Shown: positions 33,117 through 42,541, counted from the stretch's first letter. The stretch is DNA of 64,000 nt from Streptomyces viridiviolaceus (GCF_014650995.1 NZ_BMWA01000004.1:248001-312000); one strand, 5' to 3'. Notes: a model not told the origin generated them from the letters alone. Numbers and translations: made by a program.

Positions 33117-34340
33117 TCACCGCTTCCGCACGGCCGTCGTGGCCCACCCCAGCAGCAGCCACGCCCCCGCCACCGCGCACACGCCCGCCCAGCCCCAGTG
33201 GCTGAAGGCGGGTCCGGCCAGCGCCGAGGCCAGGGCGCCGCCCGCGAAGCCGGCCACGACGTAGGCCGTGTTGGCGGTGGCGGGAGCGGAGGTGGTGGTC
33301 AGCGCGAGGGTCTGGTTGGCGACGTGGGAGGCGACCAGAGCCGCGTGCACCAGGACGGCCGCCGCGCACAGGGCCGCCATCACCTGCCCGCCCAGCCAGA
33401 ACAGCGGCACCGACACGGCGGCGAGCAGATAGGCGGAGCGCACGACCTTGGCGGCGCCGAACCGGTCGACCAGTCCGCCGGCGAGCGGCGCGACGACACT
33501 CGCCGCGAGCCCGAACAGGCCGAACAGCCCTGCCGCGGCGGTGGACATGCCGTAACCGTCACCGCCCTCGGTCAGCAGCAGCGCGAGCGAGGTCCACAGG
33601 GCGCTCCAGGCGCCGTACATGCCCGCCTGGCGCACGCACGCGCGCCACAGATCGGGCGAGCGCCGCACGACGGACGGCAGCGCGGCGAGGCCCGAGAGGA
33701 GCGGCCCGGTGCGCCGCGGCCGCTCGACGGGGAGCACGGACGCGGTCGCCAGGCCCAGGACGGCGGTCAGTACGGCCGCGCCGACGAACACCACGCGCCA
33801 GCCGAAGGCCTGGCCGATCAGCCCGCCGAGCACCCGGGCCGCGACGACGCCGGTGAACAGGCCGGCGATGACGCCGGCGACGTGACGGGCGCGGCGGTCG
33901 GCGGGGGCGCGCGCGGCGACCAGCGGGACGAGCACCTGCGGGACGACGGTCGCGGCCGAGGCGATCAGCACGGCGCCGGCGAGCGCACCGGTCCCGGCGG
34001 CCGCCGCGCCGACGACCAGGGCCGCGGCGGCGATCAGGGAGAGGACGGCGACCAGGCGCCGCCGGTTCACGCTGTCGCCGAGCGGGGCGAAGAAGAGCAG
34101 GCCGGCCGCGTAACCGAACTGGGCGACCGAGGCGAGCCAGGCGACGGCCGACGGCGCGGAGCCGAAGTCGTGGGCGATGAGGGGGAGCAGCGGGGCCGCG
34201 AGGTAGATGTTGGCGGCCGTCACGGCGGTGCAGACCGCGATCAGGGGGAGGAAGAGGCGGGAACGGGCGGACGGCTTCTCCCGGCCGGGGGCGTCGTGAG
34301 CGCCGGGCGTGGTCCGAGTGGCTGCTGACGGTGACGACAT
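33117..34340 (-). CDS. MFS transporter (12 TM)
   Basis: A 407-residue exporter-type major facilitator. About twelve hydrophobic segments are seen, with the loop 2–3 signature APLGDSVNRRRLV and, in the second half, AGGLVDRFGAAKV. The N-terminal 28 residues are polar. It is divergent from a TetR gene and shares a promoter region with two copies of an 18-bp operator, the classic layout of a regulator controlling a drug or metabolite exporter. The substrate is unknown. Confidence 0.9.
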   Translation of the reverse strand: MSSPSAATRTTPGAHDAPGREKPSARSRLFLPLIAVCTAVTAANIYLAAPLLPLIAHDFGSAPSAVAWLASVAQFGYAAGLLFFAPLGDSVNRRRLVAVLSLIAAAALVVGAAAAGTGALAGAVLIASAATVVPQVLVPLVAARAPADRRARHVAGVIAGLFTGVVAARVLGGLIGQAFGWRVVFVGAAVLTAVLGLATASVLPVERPRRTGPLLSGLAALPSVVRRSPDLWRACVRQAGMYGAWSALWTSLALLLTEGGDGYGMSTAAAGLFGLFGLAASVVAPLAGGLVDRFGAAKVVRSAYLLAAVSVPLFWLGGQVMAALCAAAVLVHAALVASHVANQTLALTTTSAPATANTAYVVAGFAGGALASALAGPAFSHWGWAGVCAVAGAWLLLGWATTAVRKR

Positions 34341-34371
34341 GGGCGGGGCGACTCCTTCGAGCGCGCACTAG

Positions 34372-34447
34372 CAACTAACTGGTTGGTTGGGACCAACCCC
34401 GGGAGTCGGCTCGGCATTCCCCGCACTGTCAACCAAACAGTTGGTTG
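34372..34447. promoter_or_regulatory. Paired TetR operator sites
   Basis: Two aligned 18-mers, CAACTAACTGGTTGGTTG at 34372–34389 and CAACCAAACAGTTGGTTG at 34430–34447, are imperfect palindromes of the form CAACYAA-N4-TTGGTTG, 58 bases apart. One is near the MFS start, the other 23 bases before the TetR start. Confidence 0.8.
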
Positions 34448-34470
34448 CTCCGTACGGCTACCCTGTCCCC

Positions 34471-35052
34471 ATGGCAGCCAGGGACCCCGAGGCCACCAAG
34501 GCCCGGATCTTCGAGGCGGCGGTCGCCGAGTTCGCCGCGCACGGCATCGCGGGTGCCCGCATCGACCGCATCGCGGCCGAGGCGAAGGCCAACAAGCAGC
34601 TGATCTACGCCTACTACGGCAACAAGGGCGAGCTGTTCGCGTCCGTCCTCGAGAAGAAGATGCTCGACCTCGCGATCTCCGTGCCCGTCGACCCGGACGA
34701 CATCGAGGGCTGGATCGACCGGCTGATGGACTATCACGCCGCCCACCCCGAACTGCTGCGCCTGCTCTTCTGGGAGGGCCTGGAGTACGGCAGCGCGGAG
34801 CTGCCCCACGAGACCGAACGACAGGAGCACTACGCCCGCAAGGTCGCCGCCGTGCGGGACGGGCAGGCACGCGGCGTGATCACCGATGCCATCCCGGCGC
34901 CCGACCTGCTCTTCCTGCTGGTCGCGATGACCAACTGGGCGACGGTCGTCCCCCAGATGAAGCGCATACTCGTCGGCGGCGACGAGCCGGACGCCGACCG
35001 CCTGCGCGCGTCGATCAAGGCGGCGGCACGCAGGGTCGTCGCCCGGCCCTGA
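34471..35052 (+). CDS. TetR-family repressor
   Basis: A 193-residue regulator. The N-terminal HTH (about 8–55) includes KARIFEAAVAEFAAHGIAGARIDRIAAEAKANKQLIYAYYGNKGELF, and the C-terminal ligand domain has FWEGLEYG. It is divergent from the MFS exporter, with operators in the shared region, so it very likely represses both genes. ATG 34471 has no ribosome site and is close to the operator, hinting at a leaderless message. Confidence 0.92.
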   Translation: MAARDPEATKARIFEAAVAEFAAHGIAGARIDRIAAEAKANKQLIYAYYGNKGELFASVLEKKMLDLAISVPVDPDDIEGWIDRLMDYHAAHPELLRLLFWEGLEYGSAELPHETERQEHYARKVAAVRDGQARGVITDAIPAPDLLFLLVAMTNWATVVPQMKRILVGGDEPDADRLRASIKAAARRVVARP

Positions 35053-35076
35053 GGCCGGGCCTTCGAGGAGCGGGCG

Positions 35077-38000
35077 TCAGTTGGTCCCGATCCGGGCCAG
35101 CAGCTCCACGATCCGGGACTGCACCTCGCCACTGGTGGACCGCTCCGCCAGGAACAGCACGGTCTCGCCGGAGGCCAGCCGCGGCAGGTCCGCCTGGTCG
35201 ACGGCGGCGGTGTAGACGACCAGCGGGGTGCGGTTGAGCTGCCCGTTCGCGCGCAGCCAGTCCACGATCCCCGCCTGGTGCCGGTGCACCTGCAGCAGGT
35301 CCATCACGACCAGGTTCGGGCGGAACTGCCCCGCCAGCGCCACCGCGTCCGTGTCGCTCGCGGCCCGCGCCACCTGCATACCGCGCCGCTCCAGCGTCGC
35401 GGTCAGCGCCAGCGCGATTTCCGCGTGCTCCTCGATCAGCAGCACCCGCGGCGGATGCTGCTCGCTGTCACGCGGCGCGAGCGCCTTCAGCAGGACGGCG
35501 GGATCGGCGCCGTACGCGGCGTCGCACGAGGCCTGCCCGAGCCCGGCCGTGACGAGGACCGGCACCTCGGCCGCGACCGCCGCCTGCCGCAGCGACTGCA
35601 GCGCCGTACGGGTGATCGGCCCGGTCAGCGGGTCCACGAACAGGGCGGCGGGGAACGCCGCGATCTGCGCGTCGACCTCCTCGCGCGAGTGCACGATCAC
35701 CGGCCGGTAGCCGCGGTCGCTGAGCGCCTGCTGGGTGGAGACGTCCGGCGCGGGCCACACCAGCAGCCGGCGCGGGTTGTCCAGCGGCTCCGGCGGCAGC
35801 TCGTCGTCCATCGGCTGCGGACGCGGCGGATCCGCCACCTCCACGGCCCCGCCCGGACCGTCCAGCGGCTCGGGCCCCTCGGCGGCGTTCTCGTCCGGCG
35901 CGCCTATGGCGTACGACCGGCCGGCGCCCTCGGTCGCCGGTACGCGCCGGGGCTGGCCGCCGGCCAGGGACTGCTGGGGCTGAGGTTGCGGCTGTGCCTG
36001 GGCCTGCCCCGGCCCCGGAGGCTGCTTGGGCACGGGCGGCTGCTCGGCCGGCGGATGCGGACGGGCCCCCTGTTCCGGGCGGGCGCCCGCCGGGTCGGGC
36101 GGCGTACCCAGCTTGCGGCGCCGTCCGGAGCCGCCCGGCTGGTGCGGCGCGGGCGTGGCCGACGGCTGCTGCACCTGGACCGCCTGCCGGTTGAACGGCA
36201 CGCCCTGGCCCAGCGTCCGCACGCTGATCGCCCGGCCCTGGGTCGAGTTCGGGTCCACCGGGGCCCCGGCCTCGGCGGGCAGGGGCTGCGCGGCCCGCGG
36301 AGCGTTCTCCGGCGGCAGCGGGGTGCCCCGCCCCGGGGTGGAGGCGTCGGCTGCCGCCGGAACGGCCTGCGGGGGCATCGGGGCCGGTGCGGCCGGGGCG
36401 TCGGGGCCGGGCGTCGCAGCGGGGGCCGGGGTGCCGTGCGCGGGCTCGGCGCTCGCGGCGCCGTCCGGCGGTACGGGGGTGCCTGCTCCCGGCGTGTTTC
36501 CGGCCGCACCGGCGGCGGGCCACGGCTGCGGCACCGGAGCGCCCTGCTGCGGCAGGGGCCGGCCGGCGGGGGCGGGATGGGGCGCCTGCATCTGCTGCGC
36601 CGGCTGGGGCAGGGGCGACGCCGGAGGCCGAGCCGGGCCGGCCTGGACCGGCTGCCCGGCGGCGACCGGCTGAGCCCCGGTGCCCTGCGGCGGCACGGCG
36701 GCGGTCTGCGCGGGCACCGCGGTTGCCGGCAGCGGACCGGCCTGGGCGGGGATCTGCGGGCCGGGCACCGGGGCCGTCTCCGCGGGAGCCGGCTGGGCGA
36801 CGGCCCGGCGACGGCGCCCCGTCGGCGCGCTCGCGGGGTGCGGCTGCGGCGGAGTGTGGTCGTCGGACTGGTCGTGCGGCACGGCGTCGTGCCGGCCCTC
36901 GTCGACCAGCCCGTCGCCCGAAGCGGCGGGGCCGGGAACCTGGAGCTGCCCCGCGGGCGCTTCCTGCACCACGGGACCCTCGGGGCCGGGCAGCGTCCCG
37001 TCCGCGTCGCCGGCCGCTCGCCCGGCGTCGGCGGAGGGCCGGTCCGCGTCGGCGGGCGGCAGGGCGAACACCTGACGCGGCGCCGCCTCCTGCGCGGCGG
37101 CACGCTCGTTCGCGGAGGCCAGGGCACGCCGCCGGCGTCCGGTCGGCTGTGAGCCCTCCGCCGGGTCCGCCTCGGTGGACTGCGCGGGCAGCGCCGGGGG
37201 CAGCGCGTGCTGTTCCCCCACGGCCCGCCGGGCACGCCGTCCGGTGGGCGTCGGCACGCCCTGCGGAGGCACGGTCCCGCCCAGAGCGGTGTTGGAGGCC
37301 GCGGCACCCGCGGCGTGCTCGGCGGCCGTGACGACGGCGCCCTCGGCCACGGCCGCGGAAGCGTCCTCGACCGCGCCCCCGGCCGCGTCGGCGCCCGCGG
37401 CCTCCGCGGGCCGCCCGCGCCGGCGCCCGGTGCCGCCGGACGCCTCGGCCGGCGCCTGTGCCGGAACCGGTGCCGGCTCCTGCGCCGCACGCCGCCTGCG
37501 CCGCCCGGTCGGGACGGCGCCCTCGGACGCGTCGGCCCCGTCGTCCGCCGCCCCGGCCGCGCCCGCGACCTCGCTCTCCAGGAAGGCGTCGGTGGAGCCC
37601 CGCCGGGCCCGGCGCCGGCCGCCGCCCGGCGCCGGCTCGATGGCCACCGCACCGCCGGCCGCGGGATCCGGGGCGGCCGGCGGTGCGGTCTCCTCGGCAT
37701 CGACGGCCTGGACCTCGGCGGCGACGGTCCCCGCCCCGCCGCCGATCGGCACCTCCAGGACGTACGCGCTGCCGCTCATGCCCGGCACCTCGTGCGTCTG
37801 CAGCACACCGCCGTGCGCCCGCACGATCCCGCGCACGATCGGCTCGTGCACCGGGTCGCCCCCGGCGTAGGGCCCGCGCACCTCGATCCGCACGACCTCG
37901 CCGCGCTGCGCGGCCGCCACCACGACGGTGTTGTCCAGGTAACCGCCCGCCGACAGGGGCGTGTTGCCGGTGGCGTCGACGCCGGCCACGTCCGCGACGA

Positions 38001-39393
38001 GATGCGCGAGCGCGGTCGCGAGCAGCCGGGGGTCGACCTCGGCCTCGATGGGCGGCGCGTGCACGGCGAACTGCACCCGCCCCGGCCCGACCAGCTCGAC
38101 GGCCCCGTCGACTCCGGAGGCGACGACGGCGTCGAGCATCACCTTCGTACGGGAGACGGCCTCGGTACCGACGTCGAGGCGCTGGTAGCCGAGGACGTTG
38201 TCGATGAGGGTGGTGATGCGCGAGTAACCGGCCGACAGATGGTGCAGCACCTGATTGGCCTCGGGCCACAGCTGCCCGGCGTCGTCCGCGGCCAGCGCGG
38301 ACAGCTCGCGCCGCAGCTCCTCCAGCGGCCCGCGCAGCGAGGTCTCGAGCAGCGTGAGCAGCTGCTCGTGCCGGGCGGCGAGCGCCTCGTACCGGTCCTT
38401 CTCCCGCTCGCCGAGCGCGGCGTAGCGGTCCTCGTGGGCGGCGAGTTCCTCGGCGTGCTTCTCGCTCAGCTCCTCCAGGTCGGTCACGTGCTGCTGGCGC
38501 AGCGCGGTGAGCTCGGAGGCGTGCTCCTCGGCGAGCCGCTCGACCTCCTCGGCGTGCCGCTTCTCCGCCTCCTCCTGCTCCTTGACGAGCGCGTCGTACG
38601 GCCGCCGGTCGGTGAAGGTCATCACGGCGCCGACGAGCTGGTCGCCGTCGCGCACGGGCGCGGTCGTCAGATCGACCGGCACCTTGTCGCCGCTCTTGGA
38701 GAACAGCACCTGCCCGCGCACCCGGTGCTTGCGCCCGGAGCGGAGCGTGTCGGCGAGCGGGGACTCGTCGTACGGGAAGGGCGAGCCGTCGGCGCGCGAG
38801 TGCAGGACGAGGGTGTGCAGCTCACGGCCGCCGAGGTCGCTGGCGCGGTAGCCCAGTATCTGGGCGGCGGCCGGGTTGACGAGGACGATCCGCCCGTCGG
38901 TGTCGGTGCCCACGACGCCCTCGGAGGCGGCCCGCAGGATCATCTCGGTCTGCCGCTGCGAACGCGCGAGCTCGGCCTCGGTGTCGACGGTGCCGGACAG
39001 ATCGCGGACGACGAGCATCAGCAGCTCGTCGCCGGTGTAGCCGTAACTGTCGTAGGCCTGCTGCCCGTTCTCCAGGTTGGCGCTGGTGACCTCGACGGGG
39101 AACTCGGTGCCGTCCGTGCGCCGGGCGACCATCCGCGTCGGCTTGGTGCGCGCCCGCGGGTCGATGTGGTCCGGCCGGCGCATGGACCCGGGGATGAGCC
39201 GCGAGTCGAACTGCGGCAGCAGGTCCAGCAGCCCTCGCCCGACCAGCGCCGTGCCCGGCGCCTCGAACGCCTCCAGCGCGATCGTGTTCGCGTTGACGAC
39301 GGTGCCGTTGGCGTTGACCAGGACCAACGCGTCGGGCAGGGCGTCCAGTATGGCTGCGAGGCGAGCAGCGCCTCGGGATGGCCTGCTGCTCAC
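35077..39393 (-). CDS. Very large PAS / degenerate kinase / receiver signalling protein
   Basis: A 1438-residue cytoplasmic protein. Two PAS domains (about 10–130 and 150–265) precede a charged coiled coil (about 268–345). A histidine-kinase-like core (about 345–570) reads TSLRGPLEELR where SHELRTPL is expected, so the phosphoacceptor His is missing. A roughly 600-residue Pro/Ala/Gly/Gln-rich linker (37.67–35.87 kb) carries seven Arg clusters of the type TGRRRR. The C-terminus has two receiver-like modules: the first with FVDPLTG, the second with LVVMDLL. The start is GTG 39393 after CAGGAGGG. It may work as a scaffold rather than a phosphotransfer enzyme. Confidence 0.85.
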   Translation of the reverse strand: MSSRPSRGAARLAAILDALPDALVLVNANGTVVNANTIALEAFEAPGTALVGRGLLDLLPQFDSRLIPGSMRRPDHIDPRARTKPTRMVARRTDGTEFPVEVTSANLENGQQAYDSYGYTGDELLMLVVRDLSGTVDTEAELARSQRQTEMILRAASEGVVGTDTDGRIVLVNPAAAQILGYRASDLGGRELHTLVLHSRADGSPFPYDESPLADTLRSGRKHRVRGQVLFSKSGDKVPVDLTTAPVRDGDQLVGAVMTFTDRRPYDALVKEQEEAEKRHAEEVERLAEEHASELTALRQQHVTDLEELSEKHAEELAAHEDRYAALGEREKDRYEALAARHEQLLTLLETSLRGPLEELRRELSALAADDAGQLWPEANQVLHHLSAGYSRITTLIDNVLGYQRLDVGTEAVSRTKVMLDAVVASGVDGAVELVGPGRVQFAVHAPPIEAEVDPRLLATALAHLVADVAGVDATGNTPLSAGGYLDNTVVVAAAQRGEVVRIEVRGPYAGGDPVHEPIVRGIVRAHGGVLQTHEVPGMSGSAYVLEVPIGGGAGTVAAEVQAVDAEETAPPAAPDPAAGGAVAIEPAPGGGRRRARRGSTDAFLESEVAGAAGAADDGADASEGAVPTGRRRRRAAQEPAPVPAQAPAEASGGTGRRRGRPAEAAGADAAGGAVEDASAAVAEGAVVTAAEHAAGAAASNTALGGTVPPQGVPTPTGRRARRAVGEQHALPPALPAQSTEADPAEGSQPTGRRRRALASANERAAAQEAAPRQVFALPPADADRPSADAGRAAGDADGTLPGPEGPVVQEAPAGQLQVPGPAASGDGLVDEGRHDAVPHDQSDDHTPPQPHPASAPTGRRRRAVAQPAPAETAPVPGPQIPAQAGPLPATAVPAQTAAVPPQGTGAQPVAAGQPVQAGPARPPASPLPQPAQQMQAPHPAPAGRPLPQQGAPVPQPWPAAGAAGNTPGAGTPVPPDGAASAEPAHGTPAPAATPGPDAPAAPAPMPPQAVPAAADASTPGRGTPLPPENAPRAAQPLPAEAGAPVDPNSTQGRAISVRTLGQGVPFNRQAVQVQQPSATPAPHQPGGSGRRRKLGTPPDPAGARPEQGARPHPPAEQPPVPKQPPGPGQAQAQPQPQPQQSLAGGQPRRVPATEGAGRSYAIGAPDENAAEGPEPLDGPGGAVEVADPPRPQPMDDELPPEPLDNPRRLLVWPAPDVSTQQALSDRGYRPVIVHSREEVDAQIAAFPAALFVDPLTGPITRTALQSLRQAAVAAEVPVLVTAGLGQASCDAAYGADPAVLLKALAPRDSEQHPPRVLLIEEHAEIALALTATLERRGMQVARAASDTDAVALAGQFRPNLVVMDLLQVHRHQAGIVDWLRANGQLNRTPLVVYTAAVDQADLPRLASGETVLFLAERSTSGEVQSRIVELLARIGTN

Positions 39394-39561
39394 GAGACGC
39401 TTCCCTCCTGATTACCGCACTTGCCGACCGCCTGAGCCATCTTGCCAACCGGCTCGCGGCGTGTCACGCGAGGGAGTCTAAGGGCTGGGGGTGTCCGCGC
39501 GGCGTCGGATGGCCGGGAGGTCGCACGAGGAAGTGACGCAGAACGTGTGACCGAGTGCCGC

Positions 39562-40062
39562 CTACGGGCGTCCCGGCGACCGAAGATCGGGCAGCAGCGG
39601 CACGAGACGGTCCCACCGGGCGATCCGGCAGCCGTCGCGTCGGTCGTACGTCGCGTCCACCGGGCGCCCGGCCCAGGTGCCGGTGACGTGCGCGGTGGCC
39701 GGTCCGCCGTACTGCATGGTGCAGACGCTGCCCTCGGGGACCGGCGCGAAGGCGTCCTCCCCCCACCGCGTGTTCCGCTCGACCGCGGCACAGGCGCGGG
39801 CCGGGTCGGGGTGGCTGCCGCCGGCGGGCCGGCAGAACAGCTCGTACGTCCCGTCCACGCCCTCGCCGGCGTCGCGGACGGTGACGGTCAGGTGATCACC
39901 GTCCCGGTCCGCGTCCCGGACCGGCGGTGGCATGAGGGGCCCGGCGGCGGTGCCGGTACCGGCGGGCGCGGGCGCGGCCGCGGCCGGGGGTGCGGCGGAC
40001 AGCGGGGCGAGGGCGGCGAGGGCCACGGCGGTGGCGCCGAGGAGGCGGGTGAGCTGCAACAT
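39562..40062 (-). CDS. Subtilisin-inhibitor-like (SSI) secreted protease inhibitor
   Basis: A 166-residue exported protein. The signal peptide (about 1–30) ends in an Ala/Pro-rich stretch. The mature domain has the SSI pattern: LTVTVRDAG, four Cys (ELFC, RACAA, SVC, DGC) for two disulfides, and a reactive-site loop VCTMQYGG, aligning with the CPMVY loop of SSI with Met at P1. It would inhibit subtilisin-type or trypsin-like secreted proteases. The start ATG 40062 gives a proper signal sequence. Confidence 0.88.
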   Translation of the reverse strand: MLQLTRLLGATAVALAALAPLSAAPPAAAAPAPAGTGTAAGPLMPPPVRDADRDGDHLTVTVRDAGEGVDGTYELFCRPAGGSHPDPARACAAVERNTRWGEDAFAPVPEGSVCTMQYGGPATAHVTGTWAGRPVDATYDRRDGCRIARWDRLVPLLPDLRSPGRP

Positions 40063-40230
40063 GACCTGACCAACGCGCCGGCCCGCCCGACGTTGCGCCG
40101 CCACGCGACAAGGGCTTTGCTCTGCGGGCCGCCCGCCTAGTACCGTAGGGGGCGATTGGTGACACCGCGCTCGGCTGTGTCATCATCGGCACGCACCGCC
40201 CGCGCTCGCCCGCGAGAGGTGATGTTGTCT

Positions 40231-40321
40231 GGAGGCGTCGCCTAGTCCGGTCTATGGCGCCGCACTGCTAATGCGGTTTGGGCCTTAAAGCCCATCGAGG
40301 GTTCAAATCCCTCCGCCTCCG
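40231..40321 (+). tRNA. tRNA-Ser (GCU)
   Basis: A 91-base class II cloverleaf with acceptor GGAGGCG/CGCCTCC. The anticodon loop CTGCTAA between CCGCA and TGCGG gives anticodon GCU. A long variable arm and TTCAAAT T-loop are present. CCA is not encoded. Confidence 0.97.
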
Positions 40322-40332
40322 CACTGATCATC

Positions 40333-40361
40333 GAAGCCCCGGTCCTCTCGGCCGGGGCTTC
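40333..40361 (+). terminator. tRNA-Ser terminator
   Basis: GAAGCCCCGG at 40333–40342 pairs with 40352–40361, 11 bases after the tRNA. Confidence 0.85.
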
Positions 40362-40536
40362 GCTGTTGCCCGGACCCCGCAGTCACGGGCCCCGCCCCCG
40401 GGCTGTGAGGCGTTTTCGCAGGTCACAAGGGGTGTGGCAATCGGATTTCACATGTCGGCGGCAGTCATGTAATGTTCTTCCTGTCGCCGCGAGCGGGCCG
40501 AAAGGGCCGGGAGCGGCGGGAAAACAGAACAAACAA

Positions 40537-40609
40537 GCACTCGTAGCTTAACGGATAGAGCATCTGACTACGGATCAGAAGGTTGCAGGTTCGAATCCTG
40601 CCGAGTGCG
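40537..40609 (+). tRNA. tRNA-Arg (ACG)
   Basis: A 73-base cloverleaf: acceptor GCACTCG/CGAGTGC, anticodon stem TCTGA/TCAGA with loop CTACGGA (anticodon ACG, to be edited to ICG by TadA, encoded at 62 kb), T-loop TTCGAAT. CCA is not encoded. Confidence 0.97.
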
Positions 40610-40615
40610 CACGGA

Positions 40616-40649
40616 ACAGAGGCACCGGAGTGATCCGGGGCCTCTGTCG
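40616..40649 (+). terminator. tRNA-Arg terminator
   Basis: ACAGAGGC…GCCTCTGT form an interrupted stem with an inner CCGG pairing, just after the tRNA. Confidence 0.65.
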
Positions 40650-40658
40650 TTGTGCGCG

Positions 40659-41135
40659 TCAGTCGTTCCGGCAGTGTTCTTCCAGATATTCCGCCGCCAG
40701 CGCGCTCGCTCGGCCGAACCAGTCGTGCAGGACGGCGATTTCCTCGGCGGAGTAGTCGGCGAAGAGGGCGTCCATGCGGGTGTAGTACGGCGCGTAGACG
40801 TCCTGCATGCGGGCGAGCGCGGCCGGCTCGGCCGCCACGCGGACACGGCGGCGGTCCGCCGGGTCGGGGCGGCGGGTGAGGTAGCCGGCGCGTTCGAGAC
40901 GGTTGAGGATGCCGGTCATCGCGCCCGTGGTGACGTGGGCGCGCTCCGCCAGTTCGCCGGCGGTGAGCAGCTCGTCGCCCGCCTCGATGACGAAGGCGAA
41001 GCAGGTGAGGTCGGTGACGTTGAGGCCGACCTGCTGGGCCATCTCCTGCTGGCCCACCAGATGGGTCGCGATCAGGTGGTTCATCGCCGTCAGTGCCTGC
41101 TCCGGGGTGGCCGCAGGGCGCGGCTTGGCTCGCAC
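40659..41135 (-). CDS. MarR-family regulator
   Basis: A 158-residue winged-helix regulator. The recognition region reads LLTAGELAERAHVTTGAMTGILNRLERAGYLTRRPDPADRRRVRV with the basic wing DRR. ATG is absent; the start is GTG 41135 after a weak GGGA. It is divergent from a small membrane-protein gene, and a 16-bp imperfect palindrome lies 15 bases before its start, suggesting autorepression. Confidence 0.9.
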   Translation of the reverse strand: MRAKPRPAATPEQALTAMNHLIATHLVGQQEMAQQVGLNVTDLTCFAFVIEAGDELLTAGELAERAHVTTGAMTGILNRLERAGYLTRRPDPADRRRVRVAAEPAALARMQDVYAPYYTRMDALFADYSAEEIAVLHDWFGRASALAAEYLEEHCRND

Positions 41136-41149
41136 TTTCCCAGTTTCCT

Positions 41150-41165
41150 TAACTCTAAGAAGTTA
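41150..41165. promoter_or_regulatory. MarR operator candidate
   Basis: TAACTCTAAGAAGTTA is an imperfect palindrome (six of eight pairs) in an unusually AT-rich promoter between the MarR gene and the next gene. Confidence 0.55.
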
Positions 41166-41217
41166 TGGCGCTAAATTGCTCACGTCGTGAGAGATTCTCG
41201 GGCGAGGGGGGAGTGAC

Positions 41218-41601
41218 GTGAGCGCACATCAGTATGACCACGGGCACACGGTCGCGGGGTGGACCGGAGTCGGGATCGCGGCCGTCGGGTCGGCCCTGGT
41301 GGGGGTCGGGGTGTGTACGGCGTCGGCCGGGGCAGTGGCGGGCGGACTCGCCGTCGACGTGGTGGCCCTGCTGGTCACCTGGGCCCTGCACCTCGTCGGC
41401 TGGGGCAAGCCGCCGGGGCGGCGGCCCCGGGAGCAGTGGCCGATGCGCGCGCGGGACACGGGCGCGCGGGAGGGGCACGGCGGATGTCTCGGGTGCCGGC
41501 TGGCCGGGCGGGGGAGGCGGAAGGCGCGGACCGGCGCCGGGGTGGAGGCCGTCGCGGGCCCCGGGGCGACGGAACCGGCACCGCCGGCGCCCGTCGGCTG
41601 A
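41218..41601 (+). CDS. Small membrane protein with HGxxxAGWTG motif
   Basis: A 127-residue protein with two membrane segments (about 13–33 and 38–60). The N-terminus carries HGHTVAGWTGV, a motif found in a group of short Streptomyces membrane proteins. The C-terminal half is cytoplasmic and Arg/Gly-rich, with a GCLGCR Cys pair. GTG 41218 has GGGGGGAG upstream. Divergent from marR; its function is unknown. Confidence 0.75.
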   Translation: MSAHQYDHGHTVAGWTGVGIAAVGSALVGVGVCTASAGAVAGGLAVDVVALLVTWALHLVGWGKPPGRRPREQWPMRARDTGAREGHGGCLGCRLAGRGRRKARTGAGVEAVAGPGATEPAPPAPVG

Positions 41602-41650
41602 GCGTCCTGCCCGTGGGCGTTGTCAGTGGCCGCGTCTACGCTCGGCGGTG

Positions 41651-42541
41651 ATGGCACAGGTATGGAGGTGCTCGGGACTGCGGTGGTCGGCGGACGGTCC
41701 CGTGCTGGCATGGGTCGGGGGACGGCACAGCGCGCTGACCTGGGGGAAACGCGTGGCGTTCCAGGTCGCGGACGGGGGTGTGCGGACGTGCGTGGGAGCG
41801 CGGGGGCACGCGTGTCCGCTGCGGGCGGCCGTACCGGGGCGGAGCACGGGGGCGCGGTGCGAGGAGTGTGCGCGGCTGGACCGGGCGCACTCCGTCGCCG
41901 CCGACACCATCGCGGACGATCCCCGGCCGTACCACGTGTACCTGGCGTGGTTCGGGCCCGGCATGGTCAAGGTCGGGATCACCGCTGTCGAACGGGGGCC
42001 GGCCCGGCTGCTGGAGCAGGGCGCGATCTGCTTCAGCCGGCTGGGGAGCGGTCCGCTGATGGCCGCGCGGCGCACGGAGGAACTGCTGCGTGCCGCGCTC
42101 GGTGTGCCCGACCGGATTCCGTACGCGCACAAGCGCGCGGTGCGGGCGGTGCTGCCCGGGACGGAGGCGGAGCGGGCCGCCGAGCTGGCGGAGCTGCACG
42201 CGCGTGCGGTGACGCTCGGCGGTTGGCCGGAGTCGCTGGCACCGGAGCCGTACCGGGCCGTGGACCACGTCCGTGTCTTCGGGGGGCTCGGGCTCGCGGG
42301 CGGGCCCGGTGGGCCGGCCACCGTGGGGCAGGTGGCCGAGTTGGTGGCGGGCGGTGCGATCGGTGGTGAGCTGGTGGCGGCCGTCGGGCCGGACCTCCAT
42401 CTGGCGACGGAGCGAGGGGTCGTCGTGCTCGACACCCGGCTGATGACCGGGTGGGGGCTGCTGCCCGTCGGCGGTGACCGGTGTGACGTGCCGGTGCGGG
42501 AGTTCAGGGAGGCCGCCGGAGTCCAGGACGGGCTGTTCTGA
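41651..42541 (+). CDS. DUF2797-family protein
   Basis: A 296-residue cytoplasmic protein. It has a Cys cluster (CVGARGHACPL, RCEECARLDR) that could bind zinc and a stretch VYLAWFGPGMVKVGITAVERGPARLLEQGA resembling a GIY-YIG-like core with the KVGIT signature. The C-terminal third is Gly/Val-rich. The start ATG 41651 (or GTG 41648) has only a weak GGCGG. No function is established for the family; nucleic-acid binding is a guess. Confidence 0.8.
   Translation: MAQVWRCSGLRWSADGPVLAWVGGRHSALTWGKRVAFQVADGGVRTCVGARGHACPLRAAVPGRSTGARCEECARLDRAHSVAADTIADDPRPYHVYLAWFGPGMVKVGITAVERGPARLLEQGAICFSRLGSGPLMAARRTEELLRAALGVPDRIPYAHKRAVRAVLPGTEAERAAELAELHARAVTLGGWPESLAPEPYRAVDHVRVFGGLGLAGGPGGPATVGQVAELVAGGAIGGELVAAVGPDLHLATERGVVVLDTRLMTGWGLLPVGGDRCDVPVREFREAAGVQDGLF

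Noticed and set aside
35278..39411. Long plus-strand open frames opposite the large PAS protein gene
   Set aside because: Compositionally they are Arg/Gly/Pro shadows. The minus-strand frame has PAS and receiver domains and a good GTG start with a ribosome site.
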